This document shows positions 49,561 to 59,342 of a DNA stretch of 64,000 nucleotides, in pieces. Below the pieces are notes generated by a model that saw only the letters and a program-made list of their open reading frames with translations, did no database searches and was not told where the DNA came from. Numbering within the stretch: the first letter of the stretch is position 1; the number at the start of each line of letters is the position of its first letter. The DNA comes from Pseudomonadota bacterium (lineage in GTDB: Bacteria; Pseudomonadota; Gammaproteobacteria; Burkholderiales; Ferrovaceae): the NCBI GenBank assembly GCA_021805725.1, contig JAJZEH010000041.1:73401-137400 (forward strand), given 5' to 3'. The translations under genes and the position numbers were made by a program.

Positions 49561-49740
49561 TTGAACATACCGGACGACATCAAACAGTTCAGAAAATTAC
49601 AGCGCGCATCGCTTCTGGCACAGCGCCTGTCGGTAACGACCGATCAGCGTCGTCAATGGAATCATGCCATCAATCAATTACTGGTCGACGGATTTCCTTG
49701 CCTGCAACGGATGACCATCGGAATTTATTTGACCGTTTGA
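49561..49740 (+). pseudogene. N-terminal remnant of 5-formyltetrahydrofolate cyclo-ligase
   Basis: A 59-codon ORF from TTG 49561, preceded by GGAGGAAG. The peptide (RKLQRASLLAQRL, then RMTIGIYL near the end) resembles the first 60 residues of YgfA-type cyclo-ligases, whose basic first helix and following GxYLP strand form the N-terminus. The family is about 190 residues; here a stop arrives where the conserved proline-rich loop should begin. The last 16 nt overlap the end of the convergent DUF3617 gene. Probably a truncated relic; a short real protein cannot be excluded. Confidence 0.5.
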
Positions 49741-50273
49741 TCAAGGGGTTTGATACCCTTGCAGTCTGAGCCGAGATACTTCATCTGTGACTCGGTATGC
49801 ACCGTGTGACTTCCCCGTGCATCGGTCATGGTCATATCTACATTGGTGGATACGGCATCGCCACTGACAACCCTTTCACCCTTGCCAACCGTGGTGCGTC
49901 CATCGGTGGTGCAATTGAACTCAAAACTGCTTTTGTTGCCATTACGGGTGACTTTGGCTGGCGCACAACGGCCTGTGTGATCAATCATCGGCTGATCCCT
50001 GGCTGCCATTCCAGGGCTGACGCAGATCCGCAAACTGCCATCGGCACTCTGGGCAGGCATCTGACTCATCATGGATTGTCGCTGTTCGGGCGGCATATTG
50101 GCTATGGCCTGCTGCATTCTGGCCCGGTTCTCGGCCATCTGGGCAGTCATGTCACGGCCGTCGACCACCTGGCTGATGGGCTTTACTTCCCATAGACCCG
50201 GCTTCAAGCCAGAATTTTCCGCAAAAGCGATACTGCTCAGGGTGATGAGAACTGCCAAGGTTGCTTTCTTCAT
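49725..50273 (-). CDS. DUF3617 family secreted protein
   Basis: A 182-residue protein with a Sec signal (MKKATLAVLITLSSIAFAEN) and the DUF3617 opening GLKPGLWEVKPIS, followed by a Q/M-rich helix (QAIANMPPEQRQSMMSQMP) and the cysteine-containing RICVSPGMA and FNCTTDGRTTVGKGERVVSGD. Four cysteines probably form disulfides in the periplasm. Function unknown. It diverges from the glycine-riboswitch gene and converges on the cyclo-ligase remnant. Confidence 0.8.
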   Translation of the reverse strand: MKKATLAVLITLSSIAFAENSGLKPGLWEVKPISQVVDGRDMTAQMAENRARMQQAIANMPPEQRQSMMSQMPAQSADGSLRICVSPGMAARDQPMIDHTGRCAPAKVTRNGNKSSFEFNCTTDGRTTVGKGERVVSGDAVSTNVDMTMTDARGSHTVHTESQMKYLGSDCKGIKPLDQTVK

Positions 50274-50367
50274 GCCTGCCTCCCAGGATCAGCGGGTGAA
50301 TGTGGATAGTGTATCTGCTTGAAGGCAGCCTGGCACCAGACTGTGAAATTGGAGTACAATCTTTTAC

Positions 50368-50553
50368 GTGCAGGAGAGCGAGGATGAAAATCCTCCACCG
50401 AAGGCGCAACCTCCCATAAACGCTCAGGTATCCGCAAGGAAAGTACTGCACTTCAATATGCCGTCTGGAGAGCCATCGCTGTAGCGATGCACCGAAGGAG
50501 CAAGCGAATAGCGGTCGCTGTTCGTGAATCTCTCAGGTATCAAGGACAGGGGG
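50368..50553 (+). promoter_or_regulatory. Tandem glycine riboswitch
   Basis: Two consecutive aptamers. The first spans 50368-50451, with P1 GTGCAG paired to CTGCAC and GGAGAGC, then CACCGAAGGCGCAA, then GCTCAGGTA and AAGG. The second spans about 50461-50553, with CTGGAGAGCC, CACCGAAGGAGCAA, CTCTCAGGTATCAAGGACAGG. These are the conserved gcvT-element segments, in the two-aptamer arrangement with a short linker. The RNA binds glycine; family members usually turn gene expression on. Confidence 0.93.
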
Positions 50554-50557
50554 AGCG

Positions 50558-50585
50558 GCAACCGTAGTTGTATGGTTGCTTTCTT
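50558..50585 (+). terminator. Candidate expression-platform hairpin of the glycine riboswitch
   Basis: GCAACC (50558-50563) can pair with GGTTGC (50574-50579), followed by TTTCTT. It lies just after the second aptamer and before the start codon at 50629. It is a modest stem and a plausible attenuator; the alternative pairing with the aptamer P1 was not resolved. Confidence 0.45.
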
Positions 50586-50628
50586 GCCCTCCATTCCAGC
50601 TGCGGATCATGCTTTGGGAGAATCCAAC

Positions 50629-51726
50629 ATGAATCTTGAGGACATTTATCCGGTCCGTGTTCTAATTTTTGGCGCTTCGTACGGTTCCCTTTTCGCTACC
50701 AAACTGGCCATGGCTGGCCTTGATGCACAACTCGTTTGCCTGCCGGGTGAAGCTGATCTGATCAACCGTGCCGGCACGCTGGTTCGCATGCCCGTAAAAG
50801 GACAAACGGGACTCGTGGAAATACGGTCTCAGCAACTGTCGGGCAGGATCACGGCGGAAGTCCCCTCGAAGGTCGATCTGGAGGACGTCGATCTGGTGGT
50901 ACTGGCGATGCAAGAACCGCAATATCAGGCAGTCGACGTGCGCAACCTGCTCAAGCAAGTTGCGTTGAAACGATTGCCCACGGTTTCCATTATGAATATG
51001 CCGCCATTACCCTATCTGTCCCGCATCCCAGGTTTAAAAACCGCTGGCCTGGAAGCCTGCTACACCGATGCCACCGTGTGGGATGGGTTTGACCCCAACT
51101 TGATGACTCTCTGCAGCCCGGATCCGCAGGCGTTCCGGCCCGCTGATGAAGGGTTGAACGTTCTGCAGGTGCGACTTCCCACGAATTTCAAGGTGGCAAC
51201 ATTCGCAGCCGATGCCCAAAACCGGTTGTTGCAGCGTATCGCTGCTTACATCAATGCTGCCCGGTGGCCCCTGAACGGACAATGGGCCGAATTACCCGTA
51301 AAACTGAAAGTCCATGATTCATTGTTCGTGCCGCTGGCGAAATGGAGCATGCTGATTGCCGGAAATTATCGCTGTATCGTACCCTCCGGCATTCGCCCGA
51401 TTAAAGAAGCGGTACATTCTGACCTTGCTCAGACTCGCCGCATCTATCAGTGGGTATGCGATTTGTGCCAATCGTTGGGAGCCCATCCTGATGACCTTGT
51501 CCCATTCGATAAGTACGCCAATGCCGCTTGCAACCTGACAAGCCCATCCTCCGTTGCACGAGCCTTGTTTGGAGGCTCAACCCAGATTGAGCGGGTTGAC
51601 CGACTGGTACAGATGATTGCCAGGAACGAGGGCAAGCAACTCCGGGAACTCGACGAAATCGTGAGTCTCGTCGATGAGCGGCTGGAGGCAAACCGGATGA
51701 CGCATCCGCACTCCAAGGCGGCTTGA
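50629..51726 (+). CDS. Ketopantoate reductase-like NAD(P)-dependent dehydrogenase under glycine riboswitch
   Basis: A 365-residue oxidoreductase. The Rossmann fold starts [22 protein letters not shown] (about 9-30), and [12 protein letters not shown] (about 98) is the second nucleotide-contact strand, as in the ApbA/PanE ketopantoate-reductase superfamily. A helical C-terminal domain contains [16 protein letters not shown] and a lysine in DKYANAACN. The ATG at 50629 follows the riboswitch; a longer frame starting within it is rejected. Glycine control implies a substrate connected to glycine or its catabolites (inference). Not a typical gcvTHP or symporter target. Confidence 0.75.
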   Translation: MNLEDIYPVRVLIFGASYGSLFATKLAMAGLDAQLVCLPGEADLINRAGTLVRMPVKGQTGLVEIRSQQLSGRITAEVPSKVDLEDVDLVVLAMQEPQYQAVDVRNLLKQVALKRLPTVSIMNMPPLPYLSRIPGLKTAGLEACYTDATVWDGFDPNLMTLCSPDPQAFRPADEGLNVLQVRLPTNFKVATFAADAQNRLLQRIAAYINAARWPLNGQWAELPVKLKVHDSLFVPLAKWSMLIAGNYRCIVPSGIRPIKEAVHSDLAQTRRIYQWVCDLCQSLGAHPDDLVPFDKYANAACNLTSPSSVARALFGGSTQIERVDRLVQMIARNEGKQLRELDEIVSLVDERLEANRMTHPHSKAA

Positions 51727-51964
51727 CCGCTTTTTCATTGCGTTGGCGCAACGGCGCAGGTTTTCTGTCATCGTCTCGCATGCAGGAAACCTGCCGTCCG
51801 GGGCCGGCTGCCATTTCGTACCCATATCGAGCAGGATGACGAAAAAATCATTGGCAAGGGTTCCCGGTCGCTCCGTGACCATCATCGGTGACGTCATCGG
51901 CAAGAATTTGCTTTAAAAAAATAAGAAAATCCCAACTGATGGCGACTGCGGTATCCTCACACTC

Positions 51965-52891
51965 ATGCAAGACATCCTCTTAATATCGGATCTCTCCAAA
52001 ACCTACGCTTCCGGCTTTAGCGCTCTCAAGAATGTCAACCTGGCCATCCGCCAAGGTGAAATTTTCGCACTGCTCGGACCTAATGGTGCCGGAAAGACTA
52101 CCCTGATCAGCATCATCTGTGGCATCGTTAATCCAACCACAGGAACCGTACTCGTCAGTGGCCATGACAACATCCGCGACTACCACGCTGCCCGATCCAT
52201 GATCGGGCTCGTGCCGCAGGAGCTGTGCACTGACGCGTTCGAATCGGTATGGGCAACCGTCTCCTTCAGCCGTGGACTGTTCGGAAAGCCAGCCAACCCC
52301 GGACACATCGAAAAGGTGCTCAAAGCGCTGTCGCTGTGGGATAAGAAGGACGAAAAGATCATTACGCTATCAGGCGGCATGAAGCGTCGCCTGATGATCG
52401 CCAAGGCGCTGTCGCATGAGCCGCAAATCCTGTTTTTGGACGAGCCGACTGCTGGCGTCGACGTCGTCCTCAGACGCGACATGTGGGAACTTGTTCGCGC
52501 GCTTCGCGATACAGGCGTGACCATAATCCTGACGACTCACTACATTGACGAAGCAGAAGAGATGGCAGATCGCATTGGAGTCATCCACAAGGGCGAGATC
52601 ATCCTTGTGGATGACAAGTCTGATCTGATTCGCAAGCTCGGCAGGAAGCAGCTCGTGCTGCAGCTTCAGCATACGCTGACTCACGTACCCTCCAACCTGT
52701 CTGCATATGATTTGGAAATATCGAACGATGGCTCTGAATTAAAGTACACCTACGACACGCAGAGCGAACGAATCGGCATCGTTGCGTTGCTCAAGGACCT
52801 GAGCGATGCAGGCATTCTGTTCAAGGATCTGCGTACGACGGAAAGTTCGCTCGAAGACATCTTTGTAAGCCTCGTGGGGGACGATCGATGA
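51965..52891 (+). CDS. ABC transporter ATP-binding protein (YadG-like)
   Basis: A 308-residue ATPase subunit with Walker [10 protein letters not shown] (about 38-46), signature [15 protein letters not shown], Walker [13 protein letters not shown] and H-loop [11 protein letters not shown]. The length and the extra C-terminal 90 residues match YadG. It overlaps the permease start by 4 nt (ATGA). This is the second ABC-2 exporter of the window, unrelated in sequence to the DrrA-like one at 31.9 kb. Substrate unknown. The 238 bp upstream hold no recognised gene. Confidence 0.92.
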   Translation: MQDILLISDLSKTYASGFSALKNVNLAIRQGEIFALLGPNGAGKTTLISIICGIVNPTTGTVLVSGHDNIRDYHAARSMIGLVPQELCTDAFESVWATVSFSRGLFGKPANPGHIEKVLKALSLWDKKDEKIITLSGGMKRRLMIAKALSHEPQILFLDEPTAGVDVVLRRDMWELVRALRDTGVTIILTTHYIDEAEEMADRIGVIHKGEIILVDDKSDLIRKLGRKQLVLQLQHTLTHVPSNLSAYDLEISNDGSELKYTYDTQSERIGIVALLKDLSDAGILFKDLRTTESSLEDIFVSLVGDDR

Positions 52892-53649
52892 ATATCCATG
52901 GCATCCGCGCGATCTACAAGTTCGAGATGGCCCGTACCTGGCGTACGCTGATGCAAAGCATCATCTCCCCGGTGATCTCAACGTCCCTCTATTTCGTCGT
53001 TTTTGGTGCCGCAATTGGATCGCGCATATCCGAGGTCGGCGGCGTCAGTTACGGCACCTTCATCGTCCCAGGCCTGGTCATGCTGTCGCTGCTGACGCAA
53101 AGCATCTCGAATGCGTCGTTCGGCATCTACTTTCCCAAGTTCACTGGCACGATATACGAACTCCTGTCGGCGCCGATCTCTTACGTTGAAATAGTGCTGA
53201 GTTACGTTGGCGCTGCAGCTACAAAATCGATCATTCTTGGCCTCATCATCCTCACGACAGCATACTTGTTTGTGCCGCTACATATCGACCATCCATTCTG
53301 GATGGTCCTGTTTCTAGTACTCACAGCGGTTACCTTCAGCCTGATTGGCTTCATTATCGGGATATGGGCCGATGGTTTCGAGAAACTGCAAGTCGTGCCG
53401 CTGTTGATCATCACCCCGCTCACATTTCTGGGCGGCAGCTTTTACTCCATAGACATGTTGCCGCCATTCTGGCAGACAGTCGCGTTGTTCAATCCTGTGG
53501 TCTATCTGATCAGTGGTTTTCGCTGGAGCTTTTATGGCATGTCCGACGTGAGCATTGCCTTAAGCCTGGGTATGACTGTGTTTTTTCTGGCCATTTCGCT
53601 GGCCATTGTGGCTTGGATATTCAAGACGGGATACCGGCTGAAGACATAG
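52888..53649 (+). CDS. ABC-2 type permease (YadH-like)
   Basis: A 253-residue inner-membrane permease of the YadH type with about six helices: [19 protein letters not shown], then the conserved [17 protein letters not shown] loop and [19 protein letters not shown] and [12 protein letters not shown] near the end. It pairs with the YadG-like ATPase as a probable exporter of a lipid or drug-like compound (inference from family). About 150 bp separates it from the BON lipoprotein downstream. Confidence 0.9.
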   Translation: MNIHGIRAIYKFEMARTWRTLMQSIISPVISTSLYFVVFGAAIGSRISEVGGVSYGTFIVPGLVMLSLLTQSISNASFGIYFPKFTGTIYELLSAPISYVEIVLSYVGAAATKSIILGLIILTTAYLFVPLHIDHPFWMVLFLVLTAVTFSLIGFIIGIWADGFEKLQVVPLLIITPLTFLGGSFYSIDMLPPFWQTVALFNPVVYLISGFRWSFYGMSDVSIALSLGMTVFFLAISLAIVAWIFKTGYRLKT

Positions 53650-53800
53650 TGACTTCAACCCTCCTTTTAATGACATCATTCAGTCATTAAGCGCTGTAGC
53701 GCAGCTTTGTTCGGTATATATTTGAAGGATCAGTCCGCAGACTGATTTGCTGCAAATAAGACACTTTGGCCAACTGCTGATAGCGTCAAAAGGAATACCC

Positions 53801-54127
53801 ATGATTTTATTAAGAAATATTTCCAGAATTTTATTAATGCTTGTCCTGATTGGACTCATCGCAGCTTGCGCAACAGCGCCACCTAGAAGCGCCTCCGAGA
53901 GCGCGGCAGACGATAAAATCGAGCTTGCTGTAATACAAGCACTGGCCGATGACCCACATGTTTATGCCAGGCATATCGAGGTCAGTGTTCGACGCGGCGT
54001 TGTGACGCTATCTGGATTTGTTTTGGGAATCGATGATTTATATGAAGCAAAGCAGATCGCTGCAAGCGTTCCCGGAGTGATCTCCGTCAATAATCAGATG
54101 GAACTGATGATATTCAGGCGCGGTTGA
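53801..54127 (+). CDS. BON domain lipoprotein (copy 2)
   Basis: A 108-residue protein with a lipoprotein signal ending LIAACAT and one BON domain (IELAVIQALADDP, RRGVVTLSGFVLG, VPGVISVNNQM). The ATG at 53801 has AAAAGGA upstream. It is the paralogue of the lipoprotein at 15468-15809: same length, same lipobox context and matching motifs. The N-terminal segment is different. Confidence 0.82.
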   Translation: MILLRNISRILLMLVLIGLIAACATAPPRSASESAADDKIELAVIQALADDPHVYARHIEVSVRRGVVTLSGFVLGIDDLYEAKQIAASVPGVISVNNQMELMIFRRG

Positions 54128-54191
54128 GCACTGGTTCCCCAAACTGGCACCACCTGCCACTCGCTTTGACTCGACGAGGCCTGTCGTACCA

Positions 54192-55568
54192 TCATTGCCC
54201 AGTAACCGGCCCCGTCCAAACGTCCTGAAGCTGCCCCTTGATCAGATTTCTGTATGTCCATGCATGATGCTGCAGAAACGGGTCGGTCCCATCACCCTGC
54301 TCCCCAAAAACCAGGATGACATGGCCTGCTGCCATGAAATCCCATGAGGACGCCGTTTGGTCTTGCCCAATGGAACCCAGTTGGCTGTAGTTGAAGTAGT
54401 AGCCGTAACCGGTGTCGTCCTTTTTGACAAGGGGTTCTGCAATTCTTCCGATGGCGCCCCGGAAGCCACTGCCAACCCCTGACAAGAAGTGCAATACCTT
54501 CCCTCCCAATGAAGATCCCGGAATGTCCCCATCGATATCGCTCAGATCCTGCAATGTGAGCGGGACTTGTGGGACTGGATCGATGTCGTTATTGACCACG
54601 ATTGCATTGTCTGTTTCCTGGGTGATGCTGGCAAAATCGGCGGCAAACGCAAAATTCCCCGGTTTTGGCTGGGCGAAAGCATAAGACTTCAGTTTCAAAT
54701 TCTTGCCATACAGGTCGAACGGATTGTTCGCCTCAGTGGCATTGAGCATGGCGTAATGGAAGAAAGCATGCGTCAAGGAGGCCATTGCCGCCCCCTGACT
54801 GTGCCCCACAATATACAAATGCGCGTCGGCCGGAATTGCCCGGTCGTGCAGTACGCGCAGGATTCCGTAACGGTCATCGAGCAGCAAGGAAAATGTGGCG
54901 TGGGCGAATCCGCTGTGAAGCGATGCATTGTCGAAGCTGGCAAAGGAAACAGCCGGATTCAGAAAATGTTTCGCAACCACCGGATGAAACAGTGCGTCTT
55001 CCACGGCGCTGGGCAAGGCCGAGACCACGGTACCGCGGATGGCGATTGCATAGGAGCCGGCATTCTCATTCCGGCCCTCGTACAAAACCCAGGCGGACTG
55101 GTAAGGACCAAACCCGTTGTATCGCGGGTCGTTGGACAGCGCTTGGGCCGTCCACCCGGAAGGCGGGTGCTGGCCGGCGCGGCCGATGATTTCACGGTAT
55201 AGCTTCGCCCAGTGTCTGTTCTGGGGGGCTTCGCCGAGGGCTTTAAAATCCACCACATCCTGGGCAACAGCCTTGCGGCTGTCGTAGACAGGGACCGGGT
55301 TCCAAAGCAGCGGGTTGATCCGTGCAACAAACTGAAGGTTACCCGGTACCACCATGCGGTCATCCTGGTTATCCAGTTCGACGCAAAACTCTATGAATTG
55401 GCTGGCTTCCTGGAATTTGTAGCCCCGATCCGCAGGGTCTCCACTGACATATTGGCGGGCGGGCTGATGGTTACGCGACATATTTCCCCCTGTTGTCGCG
55501 CAACCCGAGAGACTGCAGGCACAAACCATCAACAGGGATGAGACGGCAGCGTGCCTTACAGAAACCAT
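54192..55568 (-). CDS. Class 3 lipase-like lipoprotein
   Basis: A 458-residue protein with a signal ending SLSGCATTGG (lipobox), placing it in the envelope. The nucleophile elbow is IVGHSQGAAMASL, as in class 3 lipases, with DIDPVP as a likely acid region and a C-terminal histidine in HHAWTYRNL. GTVVSALPSAVEDALFHP is the oxyanion segment. The ATG at 55568 begins MVSVRHAAVSSLL; the frame is open 16 codons further upstream. The enzyme probably hydrolyses acylglycerols or esters; substrate unknown. Confidence 0.78.
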   Translation of the reverse strand: MVSVRHAAVSSLLMVCACSLSGCATTGGNMSRNHQPARQYVSGDPADRGYKFQEASQFIEFCVELDNQDDRMVVPGNLQFVARINPLLWNPVPVYDSRKAVAQDVVDFKALGEAPQNRHWAKLYREIIGRAGQHPPSGWTAQALSNDPRYNGFGPYQSAWVLYEGRNENAGSYAIAIRGTVVSALPSAVEDALFHPVVAKHFLNPAVSFASFDNASLHSGFAHATFSLLLDDRYGILRVLHDRAIPADAHLYIVGHSQGAAMASLTHAFFHYAMLNATEANNPFDLYGKNLKLKSYAFAQPKPGNFAFAADFASITQETDNAIVVNNDIDPVPQVPLTLQDLSDIDGDIPGSSLGGKVLHFLSGVGSGFRGAIGRIAEPLVKKDDTGYGYYFNYSQLGSIGQDQTASSWDFMAAGHVILVFGEQGDGTDPFLQHHAWTYRNLIKGQLQDVWTGPVTGQ

Positions 55569-55676
55569 GGTTTTCCCCGCGCGCTTTTTGGAAATCATAC
55601 CGCTGGCACCGCCCACTTGACAGCGAACCCACCGCTCATATATAAACCTAATAGTTAATTAACCTTTAGGTTTTTT

Positions 55677-56114
55677 ATGAGCCCGTCACCTGCCACAATC
55701 GCTCAGCCTTCCCAAGACCACCTCAACGCCGTGTTCATGGCACTGGCCGACCCCACCCGCCGGGCCATGCTCCAGGCCTTGTCCCACGGGGACCGCACCT
55801 TGACAGAACTCGCCTCCCCTTTTTCCATCAGCGTTCCTGCAGTCACCAAGCACCTGCGTATTCTTGAACGAGCCGGCCTCATTTCCCGCAGCCGCCAGGC
55901 CCAGCGAAAACCCTGTTCGCTACAGGCCCAGCCCCTGAAGGAGGCAGCCGCCTGGATCGACCAATATCGTGCCGAGTGGGAAGCCAGGCTGGATCGGCTG
56001 GATGCCTTTGTAACCAGCCTCCAGCAGCAACCAGACGAATCGTCTCCTGCCAGTTCCGCCACAGACGCCCCCCAACTACCTTCCCCTTATCCCCTATCCG
56101 GAGAATCCTCATGA
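55677..56114 (+). CDS. ArsR family transcriptional regulator
   Basis: A 145-residue winged-helix regulator: VFMALADPTRRAMLQALSHGDRTLTELASPFSISVPAVTKHLRILERAGLISR is a standard ArsR-type domain (about 18-70). The C-terminal 40 residues are rich in P/S/A/Q and probably unstructured. The stop overlaps the downstream start in ATGA. It lacks metal-site cysteines. In many bacteria this subtype sits directly before an AHSA1/SRPBCC protein and controls it; the same arrangement is seen here. Confidence 0.9.
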   Translation: MSPSPATIAQPSQDHLNAVFMALADPTRRAMLQALSHGDRTLTELASPFSISVPAVTKHLRILERAGLISRSRQAQRKPCSLQAQPLKEAAAWIDQYRAEWEARLDRLDAFVTSLQQQPDESSPASSATDAPQLPSPYPLSGESS

Positions 56115-57157
56115 CCACCCAAATGCCCCCGCTCGCCCTCCCCCTGGATGCCCAAGCCACGGAAACCCTGGCTGAACCCGGCGGATCACAAGTCATTCAG
56201 ACCCGCCTGATCAAGGCATCGCGGGAACGCGTGTGGGATGCCTGGACGGACCCAGCCCAACTGGGCCAATGGTGGGGGCCCAAAGGGTTTTCCGTGACTA
56301 CGGCGCTGTTCGAATTTCGGGTGAACGGGCACTGGGTGTTCACCATGCGCGGACCCGATCCCGACCCCCAATCCAAAAACCCGGGCGGACCTCGGGATTT
56401 TCCCAGCCACATCGTCTGGACGCGGATTGCGCGCACTTCCGATGCAGCCCCCTGGCATCTGGAGTACCACCATCTTCAAGCCGACAGCATCGACACTACC
56501 CTCTTCAAATCAGTTGTAGCCTTTGAAGACCACAATGGCCATACGCTACTGACATGGAAAGCCGACTTCGCCAGCAATGCCTTGCGGGACCAGCTCATTC
56601 GAGACTATGGCGCCGCACGGGGGGGCAGAGAAACAGCCGCACGTCTGGCTCATCACACCGAGGGCAGCGGATATGACCAAACAAACAAAGCCCAGGGCTA
56701 TCGCCTGGTGCTTTCGCGTGTGCTGCCCGTCAAGAGGGATCTGGTCTGGCGCGCATGGACTGAGCCAGAGTTGCTGAAGCAATGGTTCTGCCCCAAACCC
56801 TATGCTGTGGACCGCTGCGTGCTGGACCTGCGTGCTGGCGGGCGCTTCTATACCCACATGACGGGCCCCAACAACTGGGAAGCTGACAACGAAGGAAGCT
56901 ACCTGGAAGTAGTACCCAATGAACGACTCACTTTCACGGACCTGCTGCACGCCGACTGGACTCCTGCGCCAAGCCCCGCCCCGGGATTTACAGCCATCGT
57001 CCGGTTTGAAGATGCTGGAGAAGGCCAAACCAAATACACTGCCATCGCTCGCCATGGAAGCGCTCAAGGGCGCGAACAACACATGAAGATGGGGTTTCAT
57101 GAAGGGTGGGGAACGGCAACAGACCAGTTAGTACAATTGCTTCGTTCACAGACCTAG
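56111..57157 (+). CDS. Tandem SRPBCC (AHSA1-like) domain protein
   Basis: A 348-residue protein made of two fused SRPBCC/START-like (AHSA1) domains. The first (about 27-180) has QTRLIKASRERVWDAWTDPAQLGQWWGPKGF and the second (about 200-345) has LSRVLPVKRDLVWRAWTEPELLKQWFCPKPY, both followed by GxxHMTGPN/GPDPD-like turns. AHSA1 proteins bind small hydrophobic ligands. Usually such genes encode one domain; the fusion is unusual. It starts at the ATG at 56111, coupled to the ArsR gene. The open frame upstream overlaps the regulator. Confidence 0.88.
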   Translation: MTTQMPPLALPLDAQATETLAEPGGSQVIQTRLIKASRERVWDAWTDPAQLGQWWGPKGFSVTTALFEFRVNGHWVFTMRGPDPDPQSKNPGGPRDFPSHIVWTRIARTSDAAPWHLEYHHLQADSIDTTLFKSVVAFEDHNGHTLLTWKADFASNALRDQLIRDYGAARGGRETAARLAHHTEGSGYDQTNKAQGYRLVLSRVLPVKRDLVWRAWTEPELLKQWFCPKPYAVDRCVLDLRAGGRFYTHMTGPNNWEADNEGSYLEVVPNERLTFTDLLHADWTPAPSPAPGFTAIVRFEDAGEGQTKYTAIARHGSAQGREQHMKMGFHEGWGTATDQLVQLLRSQT

Positions 57158-57339
57158 CTGCCCAAAATCTTACTTGACCAGTTTCTGTATTTGCGCCGAA
57201 AAACCAGCCACGGAACTGGCCTTAAAAATCCAAGCGGATCGCTTTCATCTTGCCGCTATCGGTACCCCCATTTTTATCAAAATTTTGACACTGTCCCGCC
57301 TAACATAACGGTTATAGGAACCCGCTATGGAGGCAAACA

Positions 57340-57432
57340 ATGGATCTCGTCTATCTCGCAGGCATACTTCTTCTCCATGCTTTGACAGCAGGACTTGCTT
57401 TGGGCTGTGCAAACCTCGGTGGTTCAAAATGA
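57340..57432 (+). CDS. Small hydrophobic protein preceding kdpF
   Basis: A 30-codon ORF with GGAGGC just upstream of the ATG. The peptide begins [15 protein letters not shown] and continues with TAGLALGC, one hydrophobic helix ending in a cysteine. It overlaps the kdpF start by 4 nt, so it is translated with the operon. A similar single-helix peptide precedes kdpF in some other beta- and gammaproteobacteria, from memory. It may be a second small subunit or assembly factor of the potassium pump (inference). Confidence 0.55.
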   Translation: MDLVYLAGILLLHALTAGLALGCANLGGSK

Positions 57433-57521
57433 GCTGGCTACACATTGTAAGTGCCATTGTCGCGGCTGGTCTGTTGATTTACCTGATTGCGGCTCTGCTC
57501 AATCCGGAGGATTTTTCATGA
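57429..57521 (+). CDS. kdpF: K+-transporting ATPase small subunit KdpF
   Basis: A 30-residue single-helix membrane peptide ([22 protein letters not shown]) of the size and sequence pattern of KdpF. It lies between the small ORF and kdpA with ATGA overlaps on both sides. KdpF stabilises the KdpABC pump. Confidence 0.85.
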   Translation: MSWLHIVSAIVAAGLLIYLIAALLNPEDFS

Positions 57522-59326
57522 CAACCCATGCCTGGCTTCTTCTCGGACTTTTTTTGCTCGTGTTGCTGTTGGCGGTAAAGCCACTGGGCAGCCATATCGC
57601 CAATGTGATGGAAGGACGCCCTTCTCTGGCGTTGCGCCCCGGGAACGGCATCGAATCGGCGTTGTATCGCCTCTGTGGCATCCGCGAGGGTGCGGAAATG
57701 AGTTGGCAGCAATACGCGTTGGCCATTTTGCTGTTCAATCTACTCGGTGCGCTCGCAGTCTATGCCCTGCAACGGTTGCAACTTTGGTTGCCGCTGAATC
57801 CCCAAAATTTCTCCAACGTCAGCCCGGATTCGTCCTTCAATACCGCAATCAGTTTTGCCACCAATACCAACTGGCAAGGCTATTCTGGTGAATCAACCAT
57901 GAGCTACCTCACCCAGATGCTCGGTTTGACGGTGCAGAACTTTTTCTCGGCCGCCACTGGAATCGTTGTCGTCATTGCAATGATCCGGGGTTTTGCCCGG
58001 CACACGGCGAAGACCCTCGGCAACGCTTGGGTCGATCTGACCCGCATCACACTCTATGTGCTGGTACCGATATCACTGATCTATGCCGTATTTCTGGTCG
58101 GCCAGGGCGCGATCCAGAATTTCGATGCCTACAAAGAGGTCACGACTCTGGAGGTCACGAAATACGTAAATCCCAAGTTCGATGCCGCCGGACATCCCCT
58201 CAAGGACGAGAAAGGCATCCCGCTCACGGAGTCGGTCACAATGCCAACCCAGACCTTGCCAATGGGTCCGGCTGCATCGCAGGAAGCGATCAAGATGATC
58301 GGTACCAACGGCGGCGGCTTCTTCAATGCCAATTCGGCGCATCCGTACGAAAATCCGACGCCGCTATCAAATTTCGTTCAGATGCTATCAATCTTCCTGA
58401 TCCCGGCAGCGCTCTGCTTCACCTTCGGCCGCATGGTCGGCGATACCCGCCAGGGCTGGGCCGTACTGGCCGCCATGACGTTGATCTTTGTGGTCATGGC
58501 GGCCGCCGCAGTGAGCTTCGAACAGCAGGGCAACCCCTTGCTGGCCAGGCTTGGGGTCGATCAATCTGCCACAGCTTTTCAGCCGGGTGGAAACATGGAA
58601 GGTAAGGAAGCACGGTTCGGAATTGCAGATTCGGGCTTGTTCGCCACCATAACCACACTCGCTTCTTGCGGCGCGGTCAACGCCATGCATGACTCGTTCA
58701 CACCCCTGGGTGGTTTCGTTCCGCTGTGGAACATGATGCTGGGTGAGGTGGTGTTCGGCGGTGTCGGCTCAGGACTTTATGGAATGCTGGTATTTGCCGT
58801 GATGGCGGTGTTCATTGCAGGGCTGATGATCGGCCGCACGCCGGAATACCTCGGCAAGAAGATCGAAACCTTTGAAATGAAGATGGTTTCCATTGCCATC
58901 CTGGTAACGCCGTTATTGGCGCTTTCTGGAACGGCTATCGCCGTGCTGGCAGCCGATGGTATTGCAGGTATTGCGAACCCGGGCGCCCACGGCTTCTCGG
59001 AAATTCTCTATGCCTTCACTTCTGCTGCCAACAACAACGGTAGCGCCTTCGCAGGACTATCCGCCAATACCCCCTTCTATAACGCGCTGCTTGGCGTTGC
59101 CATGTGGTTTGGTCGCTTCGGCGTTATCGTGCCTGTGCTGGCCCTGGCTGGTTCCCTCGCTGCCAAGAAGCGCATTGCTGCCAGCGTTGGGACCATGCCC
59201 ACCCATGGCCCCCTGTTCGTGGTGTTGCTGATCTGTACTGTCGTGCTGGTCGGGGCCCTGAATTATGTCCCCGCGCTCGCCCTTGGTCCGGTAGCCGAGC
59301 ATTTGATGCTCCGGCCCGGCAACTGA
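57518..59326 (+). CDS. kdpA: K+-transporting ATPase subunit KdpA
   Basis: A 602-residue potassium channel-like subunit of the KdpFABC pump. Selectivity-filter-like loops are visible: [55 protein letters not shown] and [13 protein letters not shown]. The ATG at 57518 follows kdpF with a 4-nt overlap; the frame is open upstream through the small genes. It imports potassium from the periplasm at very low concentrations. kdpB begins 16 bp after the stop. Confidence 0.97.
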   Translation: MTTHAWLLLGLFLLVLLLAVKPLGSHIANVMEGRPSLALRPGNGIESALYRLCGIREGAEMSWQQYALAILLFNLLGALAVYALQRLQLWLPLNPQNFSNVSPDSSFNTAISFATNTNWQGYSGESTMSYLTQMLGLTVQNFFSAATGIVVVIAMIRGFARHTAKTLGNAWVDLTRITLYVLVPISLIYAVFLVGQGAIQNFDAYKEVTTLEVTKYVNPKFDAAGHPLKDEKGIPLTESVTMPTQTLPMGPAASQEAIKMIGTNGGGFFNANSAHPYENPTPLSNFVQMLSIFLIPAALCFTFGRMVGDTRQGWAVLAAMTLIFVVMAAAAVSFEQQGNPLLARLGVDQSATAFQPGGNMEGKEARFGIADSGLFATITTLASCGAVNAMHDSFTPLGGFVPLWNMMLGEVVFGGVGSGLYGMLVFAVMAVFIAGLMIGRTPEYLGKKIETFEMKMVSIAILVTPLLALSGTAIAVLAADGIAGIANPGAHGFSEILYAFTSAANNNGSAFAGLSANTPFYNALLGVAMWFGRFGVIVPVLALAGSLAAKKRIAASVGTMPTHGPLFVVLLICTVVLVGALNYVPALALGPVAEHLMLRPGN

Positions 59327-59342
59327 GCCAAAGGAGAAACTC

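Noticed and set aside
51577..51903. 108-codon minus-strand open frame after the riboswitch-controlled gene
   Set aside because: Mostly antisense to that gene; no ribosome site or recognisable domain.
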